Positions 32,599 to 41,663 are shown, counted from the stretch's first letter. The stretch is DNA of 64,000 nucleotides from DASXRU01 sp033856235 (GCA_033856235.1 JAWVFI010000007.1:25444-89443); one strand, 5' to 3'. A program made the numbers and translations. The notes: generated by a model from the letters alone, not told the origin.

Positions 32599-32991
32599 AT
32601 GAAACTGAGAAACCAACTTCTGACCGGCCTGATCGTGACATTAGCGCTCGGCGCTCAGTTCGGAATAGTGGGACAGAGCCGGCTGGCCAAAAGAGATCCG
32701 GCTTTCAATGCGTTCTGGCTCAAGTTCAAAGCGGCGGTGGCGCGCAACGACAAGGCGAAGGTGGCTGATATGACGAAGCTTCCCTTCATGATCGGAGGCG
32801 AGGATCATGATCGCGCCGCGTTCCTCAAAGAGTACCCTTCGCTTTTCGATCGGCGCACGCGACGTTGCTTTGCGCGGGAGCAGCCCTCGACGGAGGGCGA
32901 TTACTACGAGATTTTTTGCGACGAAACCATATTTCTGTTTGGCAAGGTTGACGGTGTTTGGAAATTTGTCGAGATTGGCGTGAACGATTAG
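32599..32991 (+). CDS. Small secreted hypothetical protein
   Basis: A 130-residue protein with a signal peptide (about 1-26, LLTGLIVTLALGAQFGIVGQ). The mature part has 'FWLKFKAAVARNDKAKVADMTKLPF' and ends 'FLFGKVDGVWKFVEIGVND', a pattern seen in NTF2-like or DUF4440-like small periplasmic proteins. It lies 22 bp after the M28 gene and 25 bp before the DUF5996 gene, in one likely operon. No catalytic motif is seen. Confidence 0.65.
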   Translation: MKLRNQLLTGLIVTLALGAQFGIVGQSRLAKRDPAFNAFWLKFKAAVARNDKAKVADMTKLPFMIGGEDHDRAAFLKEYPSLFDRRTRRCFAREQPSTEGDYYEIFCDETIFLFGKVDGVWKFVEIGVND

Positions 32992-33016
32992 CCGCAACAA
33001 CCCGCGGCCCCAAACA

Positions 33017-33928
33017 ATGACTACGAATTCATGGCCCATACTAGTGCTCGAGGAGTGGCAGGACACGCTTGCGACGGTGCACATGTGGACGCAGGTCGTC
33101 GGGAAGATCCGGCTGGCGCAAACTCCGCTCGTTAACCACTGGTGGAACGTGCCGCTATATGTCTCAGCACGCGGCCTGAATACGTCCGCGATGCCCTACG
33201 GCGATCGGATCTTCGAGATGGAGTTCGACTTTATCGATCACCGCCTGCGAATTGAATGCAGCGATGGCGCTCTGAAAACTCTGGCGCTACGTCCGCAATC
33301 GGTCGCGGCGTTTTATGGCGAGGTCATGACGGCGATGCATGAACTGGGTCTGGATGTGAAGATCTGGACCATGCCGGTGGAAGTTCCGAATCCTATTCGC
33401 TTTGAGGATGACGTGACGCACGCTTCCTATGATGCGGAATACGTTAACCGTTTTTGGCGGGCCCTGGTGAACATCGACGAGGTGTTTAAGGATTTCCGGT
33501 CGCGTTTCATCGGCAAGGTCAGCCCGGTGCATTTTTGGTGGGGCAGTTTCGATCACGCCGTCACGCGCTTCTCCGGGCGTCCGGCGCCGAAGCGCGAAGG
33601 CGCCGACCTCATCACGCGGGAAGCGTATTCTCATGAAGCGATCAGTCACGGCTTTTGGCCGGGAGGCAACGGCGTGCAGGCGGCGTTTTATTCCTACACC
33701 GCGCCGGAGCCTGCTGGCCTGCCACAGTCGAACGTTCTTCCGGAACAGGCATTCTACAGTCAGGATATGAAAGAGTTTCTGCTGCCCTACGATGCCGTGC
33801 GAAGCGCCTCTTCACCGGAAACTGCGCTGATGGAGTTTTGCCAGAGTACCTATGACGCGGGCGCCAATTTAGCAAAGTGGGACCGCCCGGCGTTGGAACG
33901 GACGATGGCGGCTACCCAACAGTCCTGA
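33017..33928 (+). CDS. DUF5996 family protein
   Basis: A 303-residue soluble protein matching the DUF5996 pattern: 'WPILVLEEWQDTLATVHMWTQVVGKIRL' near the N-terminus, 'PLVNHWWNVPLYVSARGL', 'VHFWWGSFDHAVTRFSGR' and 'FWPGGNGVQAAFYSYTAPEP'. The Trp-rich motifs are strongly conserved in the family. Its role is unknown. It follows the small secreted gene by 25 bp. Confidence 0.85.
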   Translation: MTTNSWPILVLEEWQDTLATVHMWTQVVGKIRLAQTPLVNHWWNVPLYVSARGLNTSAMPYGDRIFEMEFDFIDHRLRIECSDGALKTLALRPQSVAAFYGEVMTAMHELGLDVKIWTMPVEVPNPIRFEDDVTHASYDAEYVNRFWRALVNIDEVFKDFRSRFIGKVSPVHFWWGSFDHAVTRFSGRPAPKREGADLITREAYSHEAISHGFWPGGNGVQAAFYSYTAPEPAGLPQSNVLPEQAFYSQDMKEFLLPYDAVRSASSPETALMEFCQSTYDAGANLAKWDRPALERTMAATQQS

Positions 33929-34104
33929 ATCTGAGACTTCTGCAGCCATCGAATTCCTTCTGCCCCTCCTGTTTTTTAGTCCTCGCACGCACTTCAGGCG
34001 AACTACCCCAGGTGAGATCTCGTTAACTAAGGGTAATGACACCTGACGGTAGGATTTCACTTACGGGCGAGCAGCGGCCTCTTTGGTGGCGGAGGCGAAT
34101 TAGT

Positions 34105-34743
34105 GTGAAGAAACTGATGCTCGCGTCTCCTGTTCTCCTGCTACTTATGCTCGTCAGTCATGCATTGCTCATCTCAGTTGGCGGTAGGATCTCTGACACA
34201 CTCGTGATGTATATCCGGGTGGCGCGGCTCTCGGCCCAGGCGCCTGACCGGAATCTTTCGATGCCGGTGCAGGGCGTCGCCAGGAAACAAGTCGCGAATA
34301 CCTGGCATGCAGCCCGTGGAGATCGGAAGCATGAGGGGCAGGACATTTTCGCGCCGCGCGGCACCCCGGTTCTCTCGGCTACCGAGGGCTACATTGTGAA
34401 CATCGGTGAGAACAATTTGGGAGGGCAGACAGTCTCAGTCATCGGAGCCGGAGGCCGGACCTACTACTACGCTCACTTGGATTCCTATGCGCCGAACATT
34501 TCGGTGGGCGACCAGGTTGATCGGGAGACAGTGCTGGGCTATGTCGGCACCACGGGCAATGCCAGCGGCACCCCGCCGCATCTTCACTTCGGAGTTTATA
34601 CGGCGAGCGGAGCGATGAATCCGTTGCCATTGCTCGCCGACCGGCCTGAAGCACCAGGCGACAACCGCGTGGCTGGAACAACTCCGCGAACGAAACCTCT
34701 CAACAAACAAGTGCGCAACCGATTAGTTCAGACCGGATCCTAA
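34105..34743 (+). CDS. M23 family metallopeptidase, membrane-anchored
   Basis: A protein of about 212 residues with one N-terminal membrane helix (KKLMLASPVLLLLMLVSHALLI) and an M23 domain. Zinc motifs are 'HEGQDIFAPRGTPVLSA' and 'HLHFGVYT', both intact. The GTG start at 34105 is preferred because GGAGG lies nine bases before it; the upstream ATG at 34036 has a badly spaced AAGGG. Unlike the M23 protein at 18672 it lacks a coiled coil, so it may act as a free peptidoglycan endopeptidase. It precedes a repeat-rich gap and the bactofilin cluster. Confidence 0.85.
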   Translation: MKKLMLASPVLLLLMLVSHALLISVGGRISDTLVMYIRVARLSAQAPDRNLSMPVQGVARKQVANTWHAARGDRKHEGQDIFAPRGTPVLSATEGYIVNIGENNLGGQTVSVIGAGGRTYYYAHLDSYAPNISVGDQVDRETVLGYVGTTGNASGTPPHLHFGVYTASGAMNPLPLLADRPEAPGDNRVAGTTPRTKPLNKQVRNRLVQTGS

Positions 34744-34752
34744 CGAACCAAG

Positions 34753-34841
34753 TGTAGGGGCGGCACTCCGTGGCCGCCTCCTTCGTTTCCCCCATGTCCA
34801 GGAACCGACGAAAGAGGGTGACCACGGAGGGCCTCACCTGC
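34753..34841. repeat. Diverged copy of the GTAGGGGCGG palindromic repeat
   Basis: The left arm TGTAGGGGCGGCACTCCGTG (from 34753) and the right arm around GACCACGGAGGGCC (34820-34835) are inverted and related to the elements at 42196 and 49079. The rest of the gap 34744-35074 holds a second hairpin, CGGCGGGC-GGTA-GCCCGCCG (34857-34876), and GGCCC-GTCGT-GGGCC near 34895; no gene is seen. Confidence 0.55.
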
Positions 34842-35074
34842 ATTCTTCCCCCAACTCGGCGGGCGGTAGCCCGCCGCTAAACGGTAGACACCGGCCCGTC
34901 GTGGGCCAAAAAACGCTTGTGAACGGTGCGCGCCTGTGTTACCTTCCGCCCCCTCAAGGGTGGTTACTTGCACTTCGACTCGTCTGATCCCGTAGTCAGC
35001 CCGAGTTTTCCAATCCAAAAATCTGCGCTCGTCCAATTCGAGAAGCAGCTATAAGTTTCAGCGGAGAACAGACG

Positions 35075-35725
35075 ATGCTCCCGGCCAAACCATCTCTAAA
35101 GGAAGAGTTCACCAGCAAAAAAGGGGCTGAAAACGCCGGCCTGGCAGTGGCTCGGCAGCGGAGTCCCGTCGAACGCGGAGCGGAAGGGGCTGGCTCAATG
35201 AAGCCGAATCCCGATTTGAATCGCGCGGCCAGAGCCACTGCGACAGCCAAAAAAGAAAAGACATTTGCCAATTTCCAGACCCGCGCGCCCGTCATTATCG
35301 GCGAGGCGACCTATACGGGGATGATGCCCGTCGATGGCGTATTGTTGGGCCAGCTCGGAGCTCAGGGCGGCACTCTGGGTCTCAGACAGCGCACCAGAAC
35401 TAACTTGCTCGGAACTGGACCAGAGCTTAACGGCGAGTTGATCTTCAAAGACATGCTGCGCGTTAACGGCCACATTGCCGGACAGGTCTGTTCCCAGACG
35501 GGAACCCTGATTATCGATTCCATGGCCCGCGTGGATGCGAATGTGGAAGTGGCGGTCGCCGTCATCGGGGGCACGGTTAATGGGGACATCGTCGCCCACC
35601 AGAGGGTGGAACTCGGCCCCGCAGCCCGCATCCACGGCAACATCTGGACGCAGTCAATCGCTATTCAGCCCGGCGCTATTTTCGAAGGAGTCTGCCGCAT
35701 GCTGCACGAAAAGGCCGACGAATAG
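35075..35725 (+). CDS. Bactofilin-like protein 1
   Basis: A 216-residue protein with a bactofilin (DUF583) beta-helix at about 118-205: 'LNGELIFKDMLRVNGHIAGQV', 'GTLIIDSMARVDANVEVAVAVIGGTVNGDI', then 'VELGPAARIHGNIWTQSIAIQPGAIFEG'. The N-terminal 110 residues are charged and low in structure, with a second short beta-like segment 'RAPVIIGEATYTGMMPVDG'. Bactofilins form nucleotide-free filaments that organise cell-wall enzymes and shape. It is the first of three in a row. The ATG is given; an internal ATG at residue 42 is possible. Confidence 0.85.
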   Translation: MLPAKPSLKEEFTSKKGAENAGLAVARQRSPVERGAEGAGSMKPNPDLNRAARATATAKKEKTFANFQTRAPVIIGEATYTGMMPVDGVLLGQLGAQGGTLGLRQRTRTNLLGTGPELNGELIFKDMLRVNGHIAGQVCSQTGTLIIDSMARVDANVEVAVAVIGGTVNGDIVAHQRVELGPAARIHGNIWTQSIAIQPGAIFEGVCRMLHEKADE

Positions 35726-35815
35726 TTTCGCTCTGCACAACAATCTGCTTCGATGTACTGACTCGAAAGACAAGCCGACTACCGAGAAGTAACCAACTTG
35801 CAAGTTCGGGAGAAA

Positions 35816-36442
35816 ATGGAAACGGTCGAGGCTTCAGATATCAGCGCGCCATTTGAGTCATGGCTTAACAGCCTCACGGCTGAGGGGATGTCCCTGGAGG
35901 GACAACTCCCTGTCGAAACGGAAGTGCCAATCCCCGAATTGATGCCGAGGCGCGATGAAACCCCGCTGCCGTCGGTCACTCAAGCGGAACCGGCGATCGG
36001 TTTTGAACTGAAGTTCAAGGGCACCCTGCATATTGAAGGGTATTTCACCGGGAAGGTGCGGTCGGAACACGGAACCCTGGTTCTGGACGAAGGCGGCGAA
36101 ATTAATACGGATATCGCCGTGGGCATCGCGCAAATCAATGGCACCGTCGTCGGAAACATTGATGCACGGTACCGGATTGAATTAGGAAGCGCGGCCCGCG
36201 TTATCGGAGACTTGCATACCACGGCCTTGATCATCATGCCCGGAGCCATTTTTGAAGGGAGATGCTTCTTCCATGAACCGTTGGAAAAAGCTGGCGTGAA
36301 TCAAAATGGCCACCGGCGGCGAGACCTGGCTAGCCAGGGAAACGTTGAGTCTTCGGGCCCGGACTACATGCGGGCGCGCCGGGGAAAGGCCAACGGCACA
36401 AAGGCACGCGCGGCGCGTAAACCTGATTGGCGCCGTTCCTAA
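35816..36442 (+). CDS. Bactofilin-like protein 2
   Basis: A protein of about 208 residues. A proline-rich, acidic N-terminus precedes the beta-helix at about 65-155: 'FELKFKGTLHIEGYFTGKVRSEHGTLVLDEGGEINTDIAVGIAQINGTVVGNI', spread, then 'RIELGSAARVIGDLHTTALIIMPGAIFEGR'. A basic C-terminal tail (RARRGKANGTKARAARK) follows, which could contact membrane or DNA. The ATG at 35816 is preferred over a TTG at 35798; neither has an ideal binding site. It ends with a terminator. Confidence 0.85.
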   Translation: METVEASDISAPFESWLNSLTAEGMSLEGQLPVETEVPIPELMPRRDETPLPSVTQAEPAIGFELKFKGTLHIEGYFTGKVRSEHGTLVLDEGGEINTDIAVGIAQINGTVVGNIDARYRIELGSAARVIGDLHTTALIIMPGAIFEGRCFFHEPLEKAGVNQNGHRRRDLASQGNVESSGPDYMRARRGKANGTKARAARKPDWRRS

Positions 36443-36464
36443 CCGCTAACATTCTAGTTTGATT

Positions 36465-36500
36465 GCAATGCTGGACAGCATTGCGGGGTTTGTTTATTAT
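36465..36500 (+). terminator. Terminator after bactofilin 2
   Basis: GCAATGCTG-GA-CAGCATTGC (36465-36484) is a perfect palindrome, followed by GGGGTTTGTTTATTATT. It separates the second and third bactofilin genes, so the third is probably transcribed separately. A C-run/G-run hairpin (CTCCCCC/GGGGGAG) follows near 36503-36522. Confidence 0.65.
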
Positions 36501-36655
36501 TCCTCCCCCACCGAGAGGGGGAGACCACCAAAGGCCGGCCAATGCGGGCGGCCATCAGCCAAATCGAAAACTGATCGCGTGTTGTTTGTTGCTTCAAAAG
36601 CCTGCTGGCATTTGTGACTCTGACGTCTCGCGACTATCACTGATGGAGGTTAGAT

Positions 36656-37294
36656 ATGTTCAGGAAGGACCAGAAAGACGAAGAGAACGAGAGCCCGAGC
36701 GCTCATCAAACTGCTCCCGCGCCGCGCAATTATGCTTCCTATCAGAGTAGCGAGCCCCCGCGTCCCGCCATTGATGCCAGCGCCAGTCCAAAGGCCCTGA
36801 CCGAAAGCGAGTCGTTGGCTCGCGAGATTAAGGACGGCACGCTCAGCGGTTTTATCGGCAGCGGCACGGTCGTTACCGGCGAAGCGAACTTCAAAGCAAT
36901 GCTGCGGGTTGATGGTCACCTCTCAGGACGCATTACCTCGGAAACCGGAACTTTGATTATCGGTTCGCATGGCCAGGTCGATGCGAACATCGAAGTCGCG
37001 ACGGCTACGATTCATGGCACAGTCAACGGCGACATCATTGCCACGCAGCGCCTGGAATTGGGTCGCGCCGCGAAAGTGAATGGCAACATTCAGACGCCGT
37101 CGTTGATGATTGAGCAAGGCGCGATCTTCGAAGGTAGTTGCAAAATGATTCAGCCGAGCGCCGCTTTGGAAAAAGGCCGCAAGCGTGATTACCGCGGACG
37201 TGAAGAGAACGCTTTGGATGCCACTGGCCTGCCATCGATTAACGCCGACAACGTTACGGAGTCGGGTGACATCGTTTCCGACGTCGCCAGCTAA
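36656..37294 (+). CDS. Bactofilin-like protein 3
   Basis: A 212-residue bactofilin preceded by GGAGG. The N-terminal 60 residues are disordered and proline-rich; the beta-helix covers about 68-165: 'GFIGSGTVVTGEANFKAMLRVDGHLSGRI', 'GTLIIGSHGQVDANIEVATATIHGTVNGDI', 'LELGRAAKVNGNIQTPSLMIEQGAIFEGSCKM'. It is the closest of the three to classical bactofilins such as BacA/CcmA. Three paralogues in a row suggest co-polymerising or specialised filaments. Confidence 0.9.
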   Translation: MFRKDQKDEENESPSAHQTAPAPRNYASYQSSEPPRPAIDASASPKALTESESLAREIKDGTLSGFIGSGTVVTGEANFKAMLRVDGHLSGRITSETGTLIIGSHGQVDANIEVATATIHGTVNGDIIATQRLELGRAAKVNGNIQTPSLMIEQGAIFEGSCKMIQPSAALEKGRKRDYRGREENALDATGLPSINADNVTESGDIVSDVAS

Positions 37295-37299
37295 ACGAG

Positions 37300-37315
37300 A
37301 CAGACTTCAGTCTGT
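37300..37315. repeat. Short palindrome related to the csp-leader repeat
   Basis: ACAGACT-TC-AGTCTGT, a perfect 7-bp dyad, shares its core with CACAGACT-CT-AGTCTGTG at 22233-22250. It starts a few bases after the bactofilin 3 stop. Confidence 0.45.
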
Positions 37316-37365
37316 AATTACTGGAGCCCCGGCGCTCGTTAAAGCAACAGACCAACACTAAGAAG

Positions 37366-37397
37366 AAGGGCGGACTTGTCCGCCCTTTTCTTTTTTC
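37366..37397 (+). terminator. Terminator after bactofilin 3
   Basis: AAGGGCGGAC-TT-GTCCGCCCTT (37366-37387) is a perfect 10-bp stem followed by TTCTTTTTT. A clear intrinsic terminator. Confidence 0.85.
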
Positions 37398-37428
37398 GGG
37401 CGGGCGCATTAAGCTGTAACGCAAAACC

Positions 37429-39678
37429 ATGAGACGAATTTCAATTCTTTGCCCAACCCTTTTGATTGTGGCCATCTCTTTACCCAGCCTGGCCCAGGAG
37501 AAGGACCCGCGCGCCGCGAGACCAACAATTCCAACCAGCATTCTGCTTCGCATTATTCGCGCTGAAGATGAGCGGCGTTGGGATGACCAGCTGAACGCGT
37601 TGCTGGGGGACAAGGATCCAAAGGTGCGCGCCCGCGCGGCCCTGGCAGCGGGCCGCATTGGTGATGAACGTGCGGTTCCGGCATTGGGTGCCATGCTGCG
37701 GAGGGATAAAGACGACGGCGCGCAGCAGATGGCGGCGTTTGCCCTGGGCGAAACTGAGTCCTCTGCGGCCGCTGATGCGTTGCTCGAATACTTGAACGCC
37801 AGGCAAGCGCCGGCGCGGGCCCGCGTCGTTGAGGCCCTGGGAAAGATCGCCGCCGCACTTCCCAAGGGCGAGGAGACCCGGGGTCAAACGATAGGCAAGG
37901 CAATCCTCGACGCCCTCAGATATGAAGCCGCCCGTAGATCGATGCCGGACGGCCACACGATTCTGTTGGGTTTGACCGCCGTGTTGCGGGCGAAGCCCGG
38001 AGGCGCCGGACCGGTAGTTGCCGGATTCCTCGGCTATGCAGATTCGCGCATTATTGCTGATTCATTGAACACGATGGCGCGGTTGACGTTGAAGGACAGG
38101 AACGAAGAAGTTCGCCAGTTGCTTTTAAAGCACGCCGATCCGGTCGTCCGCGCGAACGCCGCCCGCGTTGCCGGCGCCGCAGAGGACAAAGGCGCATTCG
38201 ACTCGCTGCTGGATCGCGCCCGGCGCGACGACGATCTGCGCGTACGCGTTAGTGCTATCCGGGCTTTGGGCGCTCTCAAAGATGCCAGCGCTGCACCCTC
38301 ATTACTTGATCGCGGAGAGCAACTTCTAGCAAAGGCCCGGAAGATGGAAGCTCAACCGGCTGGCGTCCCCACTGATGTAAACGAGATTCTTGAGATAGCG
38401 ACAACAATCGGTCGCGTATTACCGAATGCGAAAGACAGTCGCGCTGTTGAGTGGCTACAGGACCTAAGGTCGACACTGAAACTGGCCGCGCCAGAAGTGG
38501 AAATAGCCCTGGCGCGAGTGGCGCCGCAAACCTTTCAGATTGATGCGGAGAGCAGCATCAGGCCTGCCTTATTCTCAAATCCGAATGAGCGGCCTGTTGT
38601 TCCGGCCCAGCATTGGCGTCAGTGGGCGAATGTTGCCCAGGGATTCGCGGAGTTGGCTGTCATTAAATCAGGAAGTGGCCCATTGAATTTAAGTATCAAA
38701 GAGGTAGGAACAAATCTCCTGCACGGCTTTCTTTTATGTGCGCCTTCCCCACGGCCCAATCCCAAGTTCAAACCAAAGGCGGGGGATATTGTTGTCAATG
38801 GAAGCCGGTGCGTGGCATTGCCGGCGTTGAGTGTTCCAGACTTTTTGCGTGCTTATGCGGCTTTCAAACCCGCTGATCTGGGCGAGCTGTTGCATAAGAA
38901 ACTTGACGATAAGGACGTAATTACTCGCGCGACGGCAGCGGAGTTGTTGGGTGAACTTCCGCCGGACGAAGCCACCACCCGTGCACTTGTCGCAGCGTTA
39001 CCGGCAGCGCTTGCGGACACAGATTTAAACGACGCGGCGTTGGCAATCCTGGATGCATTAGGTAAACAGAACATGGCAATCGCCAATGAGGCGATCAAGA
39101 CTGCGCTTGGCTCTTCCGATCACTTGCTGCGCCGGAAAGCAGTCGCGCTGTTGAAGGCCAATGGCGGGGGTGACTTTTCTTCGCGAATCGGGACCGTGCA
39201 AACGCGCAACACCGAAGCTGACTATCGCCGCGCCCTGGCACGTATCGGCAAACAAGTGCGGGCCACGGTCGAAACCAGCAAAGGGTCGTTTACAATTGAG
39301 TTCCTACCGGAAGACGCGCCGCTAACGGTGGATAATTTTATTAACCTTGCGCGCAAGGGATTCTTCAATGGGCAGACTATTCCGCGCGTGGTGCCGAACT
39401 TTGTGGTGCAGGCCGGCGATCCGCGGGGCGATCAGAATGGCGGGCCCGGATATCAGATTCGTTGTGAAATAAATACGGTTGCGTTCACCCGCGGCATGGT
39501 AGGCATGGCTTTGTCGGGAAAGGACACTGGAGGCTCGCAGTGGTTCGTGACGCATTCGCCGCAGCCGCATCTTGATGGTGGGTACACAGTCTTTGGCCGC
39601 GTGGTCGCCGGAATGGATGTGGTGGACAAGATTGCGCGAGGTGACGTAATTTGGCGGGTCACGGTGAGTGAACGTTAG
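37429..39678 (+). CDS. HEAT-repeat protein fused to a cyclophilin-type peptidyl-prolyl isomerase
   Basis: A 749-residue exported protein with a signal peptide (about 1-22). HEAT repeats fill about 35-290 and again about 480-600 (AAGRIGDERAVPALGAML; ARVAGAAEDKGAFDSLLDRA; AAELLGELPPDEATTRALVAALP). The C-terminal 145 residues are a cyclophilin: 'VETSKGSFTIEFLPEDAPLTVDNFINLAR', 'TIPRVVPNFVVQAGDPRGD' with the catalytic Arg, 'GMVGMALSGKDTGGSQWFVTHS' and 'LDGGYTVFGRVVAGMDVVDKI'. The isomerase catalyses proline cis-trans change in periplasmic proteins; the HEAT part probably binds clients. The M1-like gene follows 14 bp later. Confidence 0.9.
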   Translation: MRRISILCPTLLIVAISLPSLAQEKDPRAARPTIPTSILLRIIRAEDERRWDDQLNALLGDKDPKVRARAALAAGRIGDERAVPALGAMLRRDKDDGAQQMAAFALGETESSAAADALLEYLNARQAPARARVVEALGKIAAALPKGEETRGQTIGKAILDALRYEAARRSMPDGHTILLGLTAVLRAKPGGAGPVVAGFLGYADSRIIADSLNTMARLTLKDRNEEVRQLLLKHADPVVRANAARVAGAAEDKGAFDSLLDRARRDDDLRVRVSAIRALGALKDASAAPSLLDRGEQLLAKARKMEAQPAGVPTDVNEILEIATTIGRVLPNAKDSRAVEWLQDLRSTLKLAAPEVEIALARVAPQTFQIDAESSIRPALFSNPNERPVVPAQHWRQWANVAQGFAELAVIKSGSGPLNLSIKEVGTNLLHGFLLCAPSPRPNPKFKPKAGDIVVNGSRCVALPALSVPDFLRAYAAFKPADLGELLHKKLDDKDVITRATAAELLGELPPDEATTRALVAALPAALADTDLNDAALAILDALGKQNMAIANEAIKTALGSSDHLLRRKAVALLKANGGGDFSSRIGTVQTRNTEADYRRALARIGKQVRATVETSKGSFTIEFLPEDAPLTVDNFINLARKGFFNGQTIPRVVPNFVVQAGDPRGDQNGGPGYQIRCEINTVAFTRGMVGMALSGKDTGGSQWFVTHSPQPHLDGGYTVFGRVVAGMDVVDKIARGDVIWRVTVSER

Positions 39679-39692
39679 TTCGGGACACCGAA

Positions 39693-41540
39693 ATGAGATT
39701 TCATCGCAGAGACGGCAGGTCCACGTCCGAATTCGTTTCGGCTGGTTTTACCTGTCTGCGTGGGACGTTGACCGCCCTTGCTGCTTTGTCGTTGCTAGTA
39801 ACAGTTGTCGTTGCAGTCAATTCGCAAACGCGCGCGATACCTGCCGAACAACGACTGCAATATCAAATCAAGCTGCAGCTCGATTTCGCAAACCGCGCCT
39901 TTTCCGGCAGCGAGCGCCTGCACTGGGTGAATCGCGGCGATCATCCCACCGCTGTGCTTTATTTTCACTTGTATTCGAACCTGCGATCAGAAACCGGAAA
40001 AACGGCCCCGGCAATTGGTGAAGCGCCAGCCGTCCGTGGCCAACAAATGGACGAGCCGCATATGGAAGTGGTGGGAGTCAGCGCTGCCGCTACGGGCGCG
40101 CCCTTGCCGTATTCACTCGATGATCAGGGAACCAGCTTGCGTATCACCCTGCGAGAGATGATTGCGCCGGGGAATTCGACCGAGCTTGATATCAAATTCA
40201 AAGGAACCGTACCGGAGATCGATCCGGAAGAGACCGGACTGGTTACGCATATTGTGCAGCAGGTCAGCGCGGCCCTCCGAAGCGATCGCGAAATGCGCCG
40301 CGCGCGCGATGTGAACTTTCGCTGTCGCAACGTGATGATGCTGGGTACGGTCTATCCGCTGCTGGCCGCACGCGAAGGCGACGATTGGCTGCGTAAGGTG
40401 GAGCCCAGTGTCGGTGATATTGTGTTGGCCGATGTCGCGGACTACCAGGTCGAGATTGAAACGGCGCCCACGATCGGACTGTTTACCTCGGGCGAGCTGG
40501 CGGCGCCCGCTGCTTCAAGCGAGCCGAATCAGAAGACCACGCGCATGTTTGTGGGAGAAAACCTGCGGGACTTTGCGATCGTCGCGGGGCCGGCTTTGCA
40601 CGCTGAAGAACGTAAGGTCGGCGACGTCACCGTGCGCTCAGTCTTCATGCCTGAGCATGAAGGCGTGGCCCGGCAGGTACTGAATGTGGCGGCGGAGAGC
40701 CTGCGAGTTTATACGGCCCAATTTGGTCCCCTGCCACTAAAGAACGTGACAATCGCCGGGACTCCCCTGGTCGCAGGTTTCGGCAGCGCTGAATTCTCGG
40801 GTCTGGGGGCAATTGCCAGCGCCTTCTACGTGGACTTCGATTCCGCGACCATGCGCAACATGCCCGAGGTCATTCGCGAGCAGCGCGAATCGCTCGAGGA
40901 AAGTTTGGAGTGGTCGGTGGCGCATTTGGTCGCGCATCAGTGGTGGGGTGCGGTGGTGGGCAGCGATCCGGCGCGCGAGCCCGTGCTGGACGAAGCTCTG
41001 GCAAACTGGTCGGCGCTGCTTTATTACCGCGAAGCGCATGGCGAAGCACTCGCGACCAGCGCCATGGATGAACAACTGCGCGGGGTTTACAAAGTCTATC
41101 GCACTTTTGGCGGTGAAGACCTGGAGGCAAATGGAGCGGCGCGCGACTTCCGAAATTCTTTTCAATATTCCGCTATCGTCGGCAGCAAAGGGGCATTGAT
41201 GTTTGTCGCCCTGCAGCGGCTGTTGGGTGACGAGAAATACTTTGCCGCCCTTCGAAGTTATTACGCGGCGAATTCGTTTGAGATCGCCGATATGGATGAC
41301 TTGCGCGGCGCCTTTATTGCCGAAGCCCCGCTAGCCCAGAGACGAGTGGTGGCCCGGACATTTGGCCGTTGGCTGGCAAGCAAACGTGGTGATGAAGACA
41401 TCGCGCCGCCCGACGCTCATCTGGCTGCGGAATTAGGTTTGCCGGTGAAGGCAAACCAAAAGGGGGGCGACCGTGGTCCACTAACGGCGTTCAGCCGGGT
41501 GGGCAAGTTTTTCTGGCAACAAATGACGCGAATCAGATAG
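39693..41540 (+). CDS. M1 aminopeptidase-family protein lacking the catalytic Glu
   Basis: A 615-residue exported M1-family protein with an N-terminal membrane or signal segment (LTALAALSLLVTVVVAVNS). The zinc ligands are kept with exact M1 spacing: His411, His415 and, 18 residues further, Glu434 in 'LDEALANWS'. The motif reads HLVAH, not HExxH, so the general base Glu is replaced by Leu (codon TTG), and ordinary aminopeptidase activity is not expected. Other M1 features remain: 'YFHLYSNL', 'GFGSAEFSGLGAI' near the GxMEN position, and 'HQWWGAVVG'. It lies 14 bp after the HEAT-cyclophilin gene. It may bind peptides or be a folding partner. Confidence 0.8.
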   Translation: MRFHRRDGRSTSEFVSAGFTCLRGTLTALAALSLLVTVVVAVNSQTRAIPAEQRLQYQIKLQLDFANRAFSGSERLHWVNRGDHPTAVLYFHLYSNLRSETGKTAPAIGEAPAVRGQQMDEPHMEVVGVSAAATGAPLPYSLDDQGTSLRITLREMIAPGNSTELDIKFKGTVPEIDPEETGLVTHIVQQVSAALRSDREMRRARDVNFRCRNVMMLGTVYPLLAAREGDDWLRKVEPSVGDIVLADVADYQVEIETAPTIGLFTSGELAAPAASSEPNQKTTRMFVGENLRDFAIVAGPALHAEERKVGDVTVRSVFMPEHEGVARQVLNVAAESLRVYTAQFGPLPLKNVTIAGTPLVAGFGSAEFSGLGAIASAFYVDFDSATMRNMPEVIREQRESLEESLEWSVAHLVAHQWWGAVVGSDPAREPVLDEALANWSALLYYREAHGEALATSAMDEQLRGVYKVYRTFGGEDLEANGAARDFRNSFQYSAIVGSKGALMFVALQRLLGDEKYFAALRSYYAANSFEIADMDDLRGAFIAEAPLAQRRVVARTFGRWLASKRGDEDIAPPDAHLAAELGLPVKANQKGGDRGPLTAFSRVGKFFWQQMTRIR

Positions 41541-41548
41541 GGCGGGGG

Positions 41549-41579
41549 CAGTAAGCAGTAAGCAGTGGGCAGTGGGCAG
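41549..41579. repeat. Short 7-bp tandem repeat
   Basis: CAGTAAG CAGTAAG CAGTGGG CAGTGGG CAG, a 7-bp unit repeated four times with two variants, just after the M1-like gene. Such units can vary in number by slippage; no role is apparent. Confidence 0.55.
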
Positions 41580-41663
41580 CACTCTCAGGGAAGGAGCCTG
41601 ATGGAGTATCTGCAGTCAGTCAGGGGCTTGCCCCCGTTGGTTTGTCTTTAGTCTTTAAAAGAA

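Noticed and set aside
977..34947. The 13-mer GTGTTACCTTCCG occurs at about 976 and again at about 34936.
   Set aside because: Shared 13-mers are expected by chance many times in 64 kb, and the second copy lacks the dyad partner.
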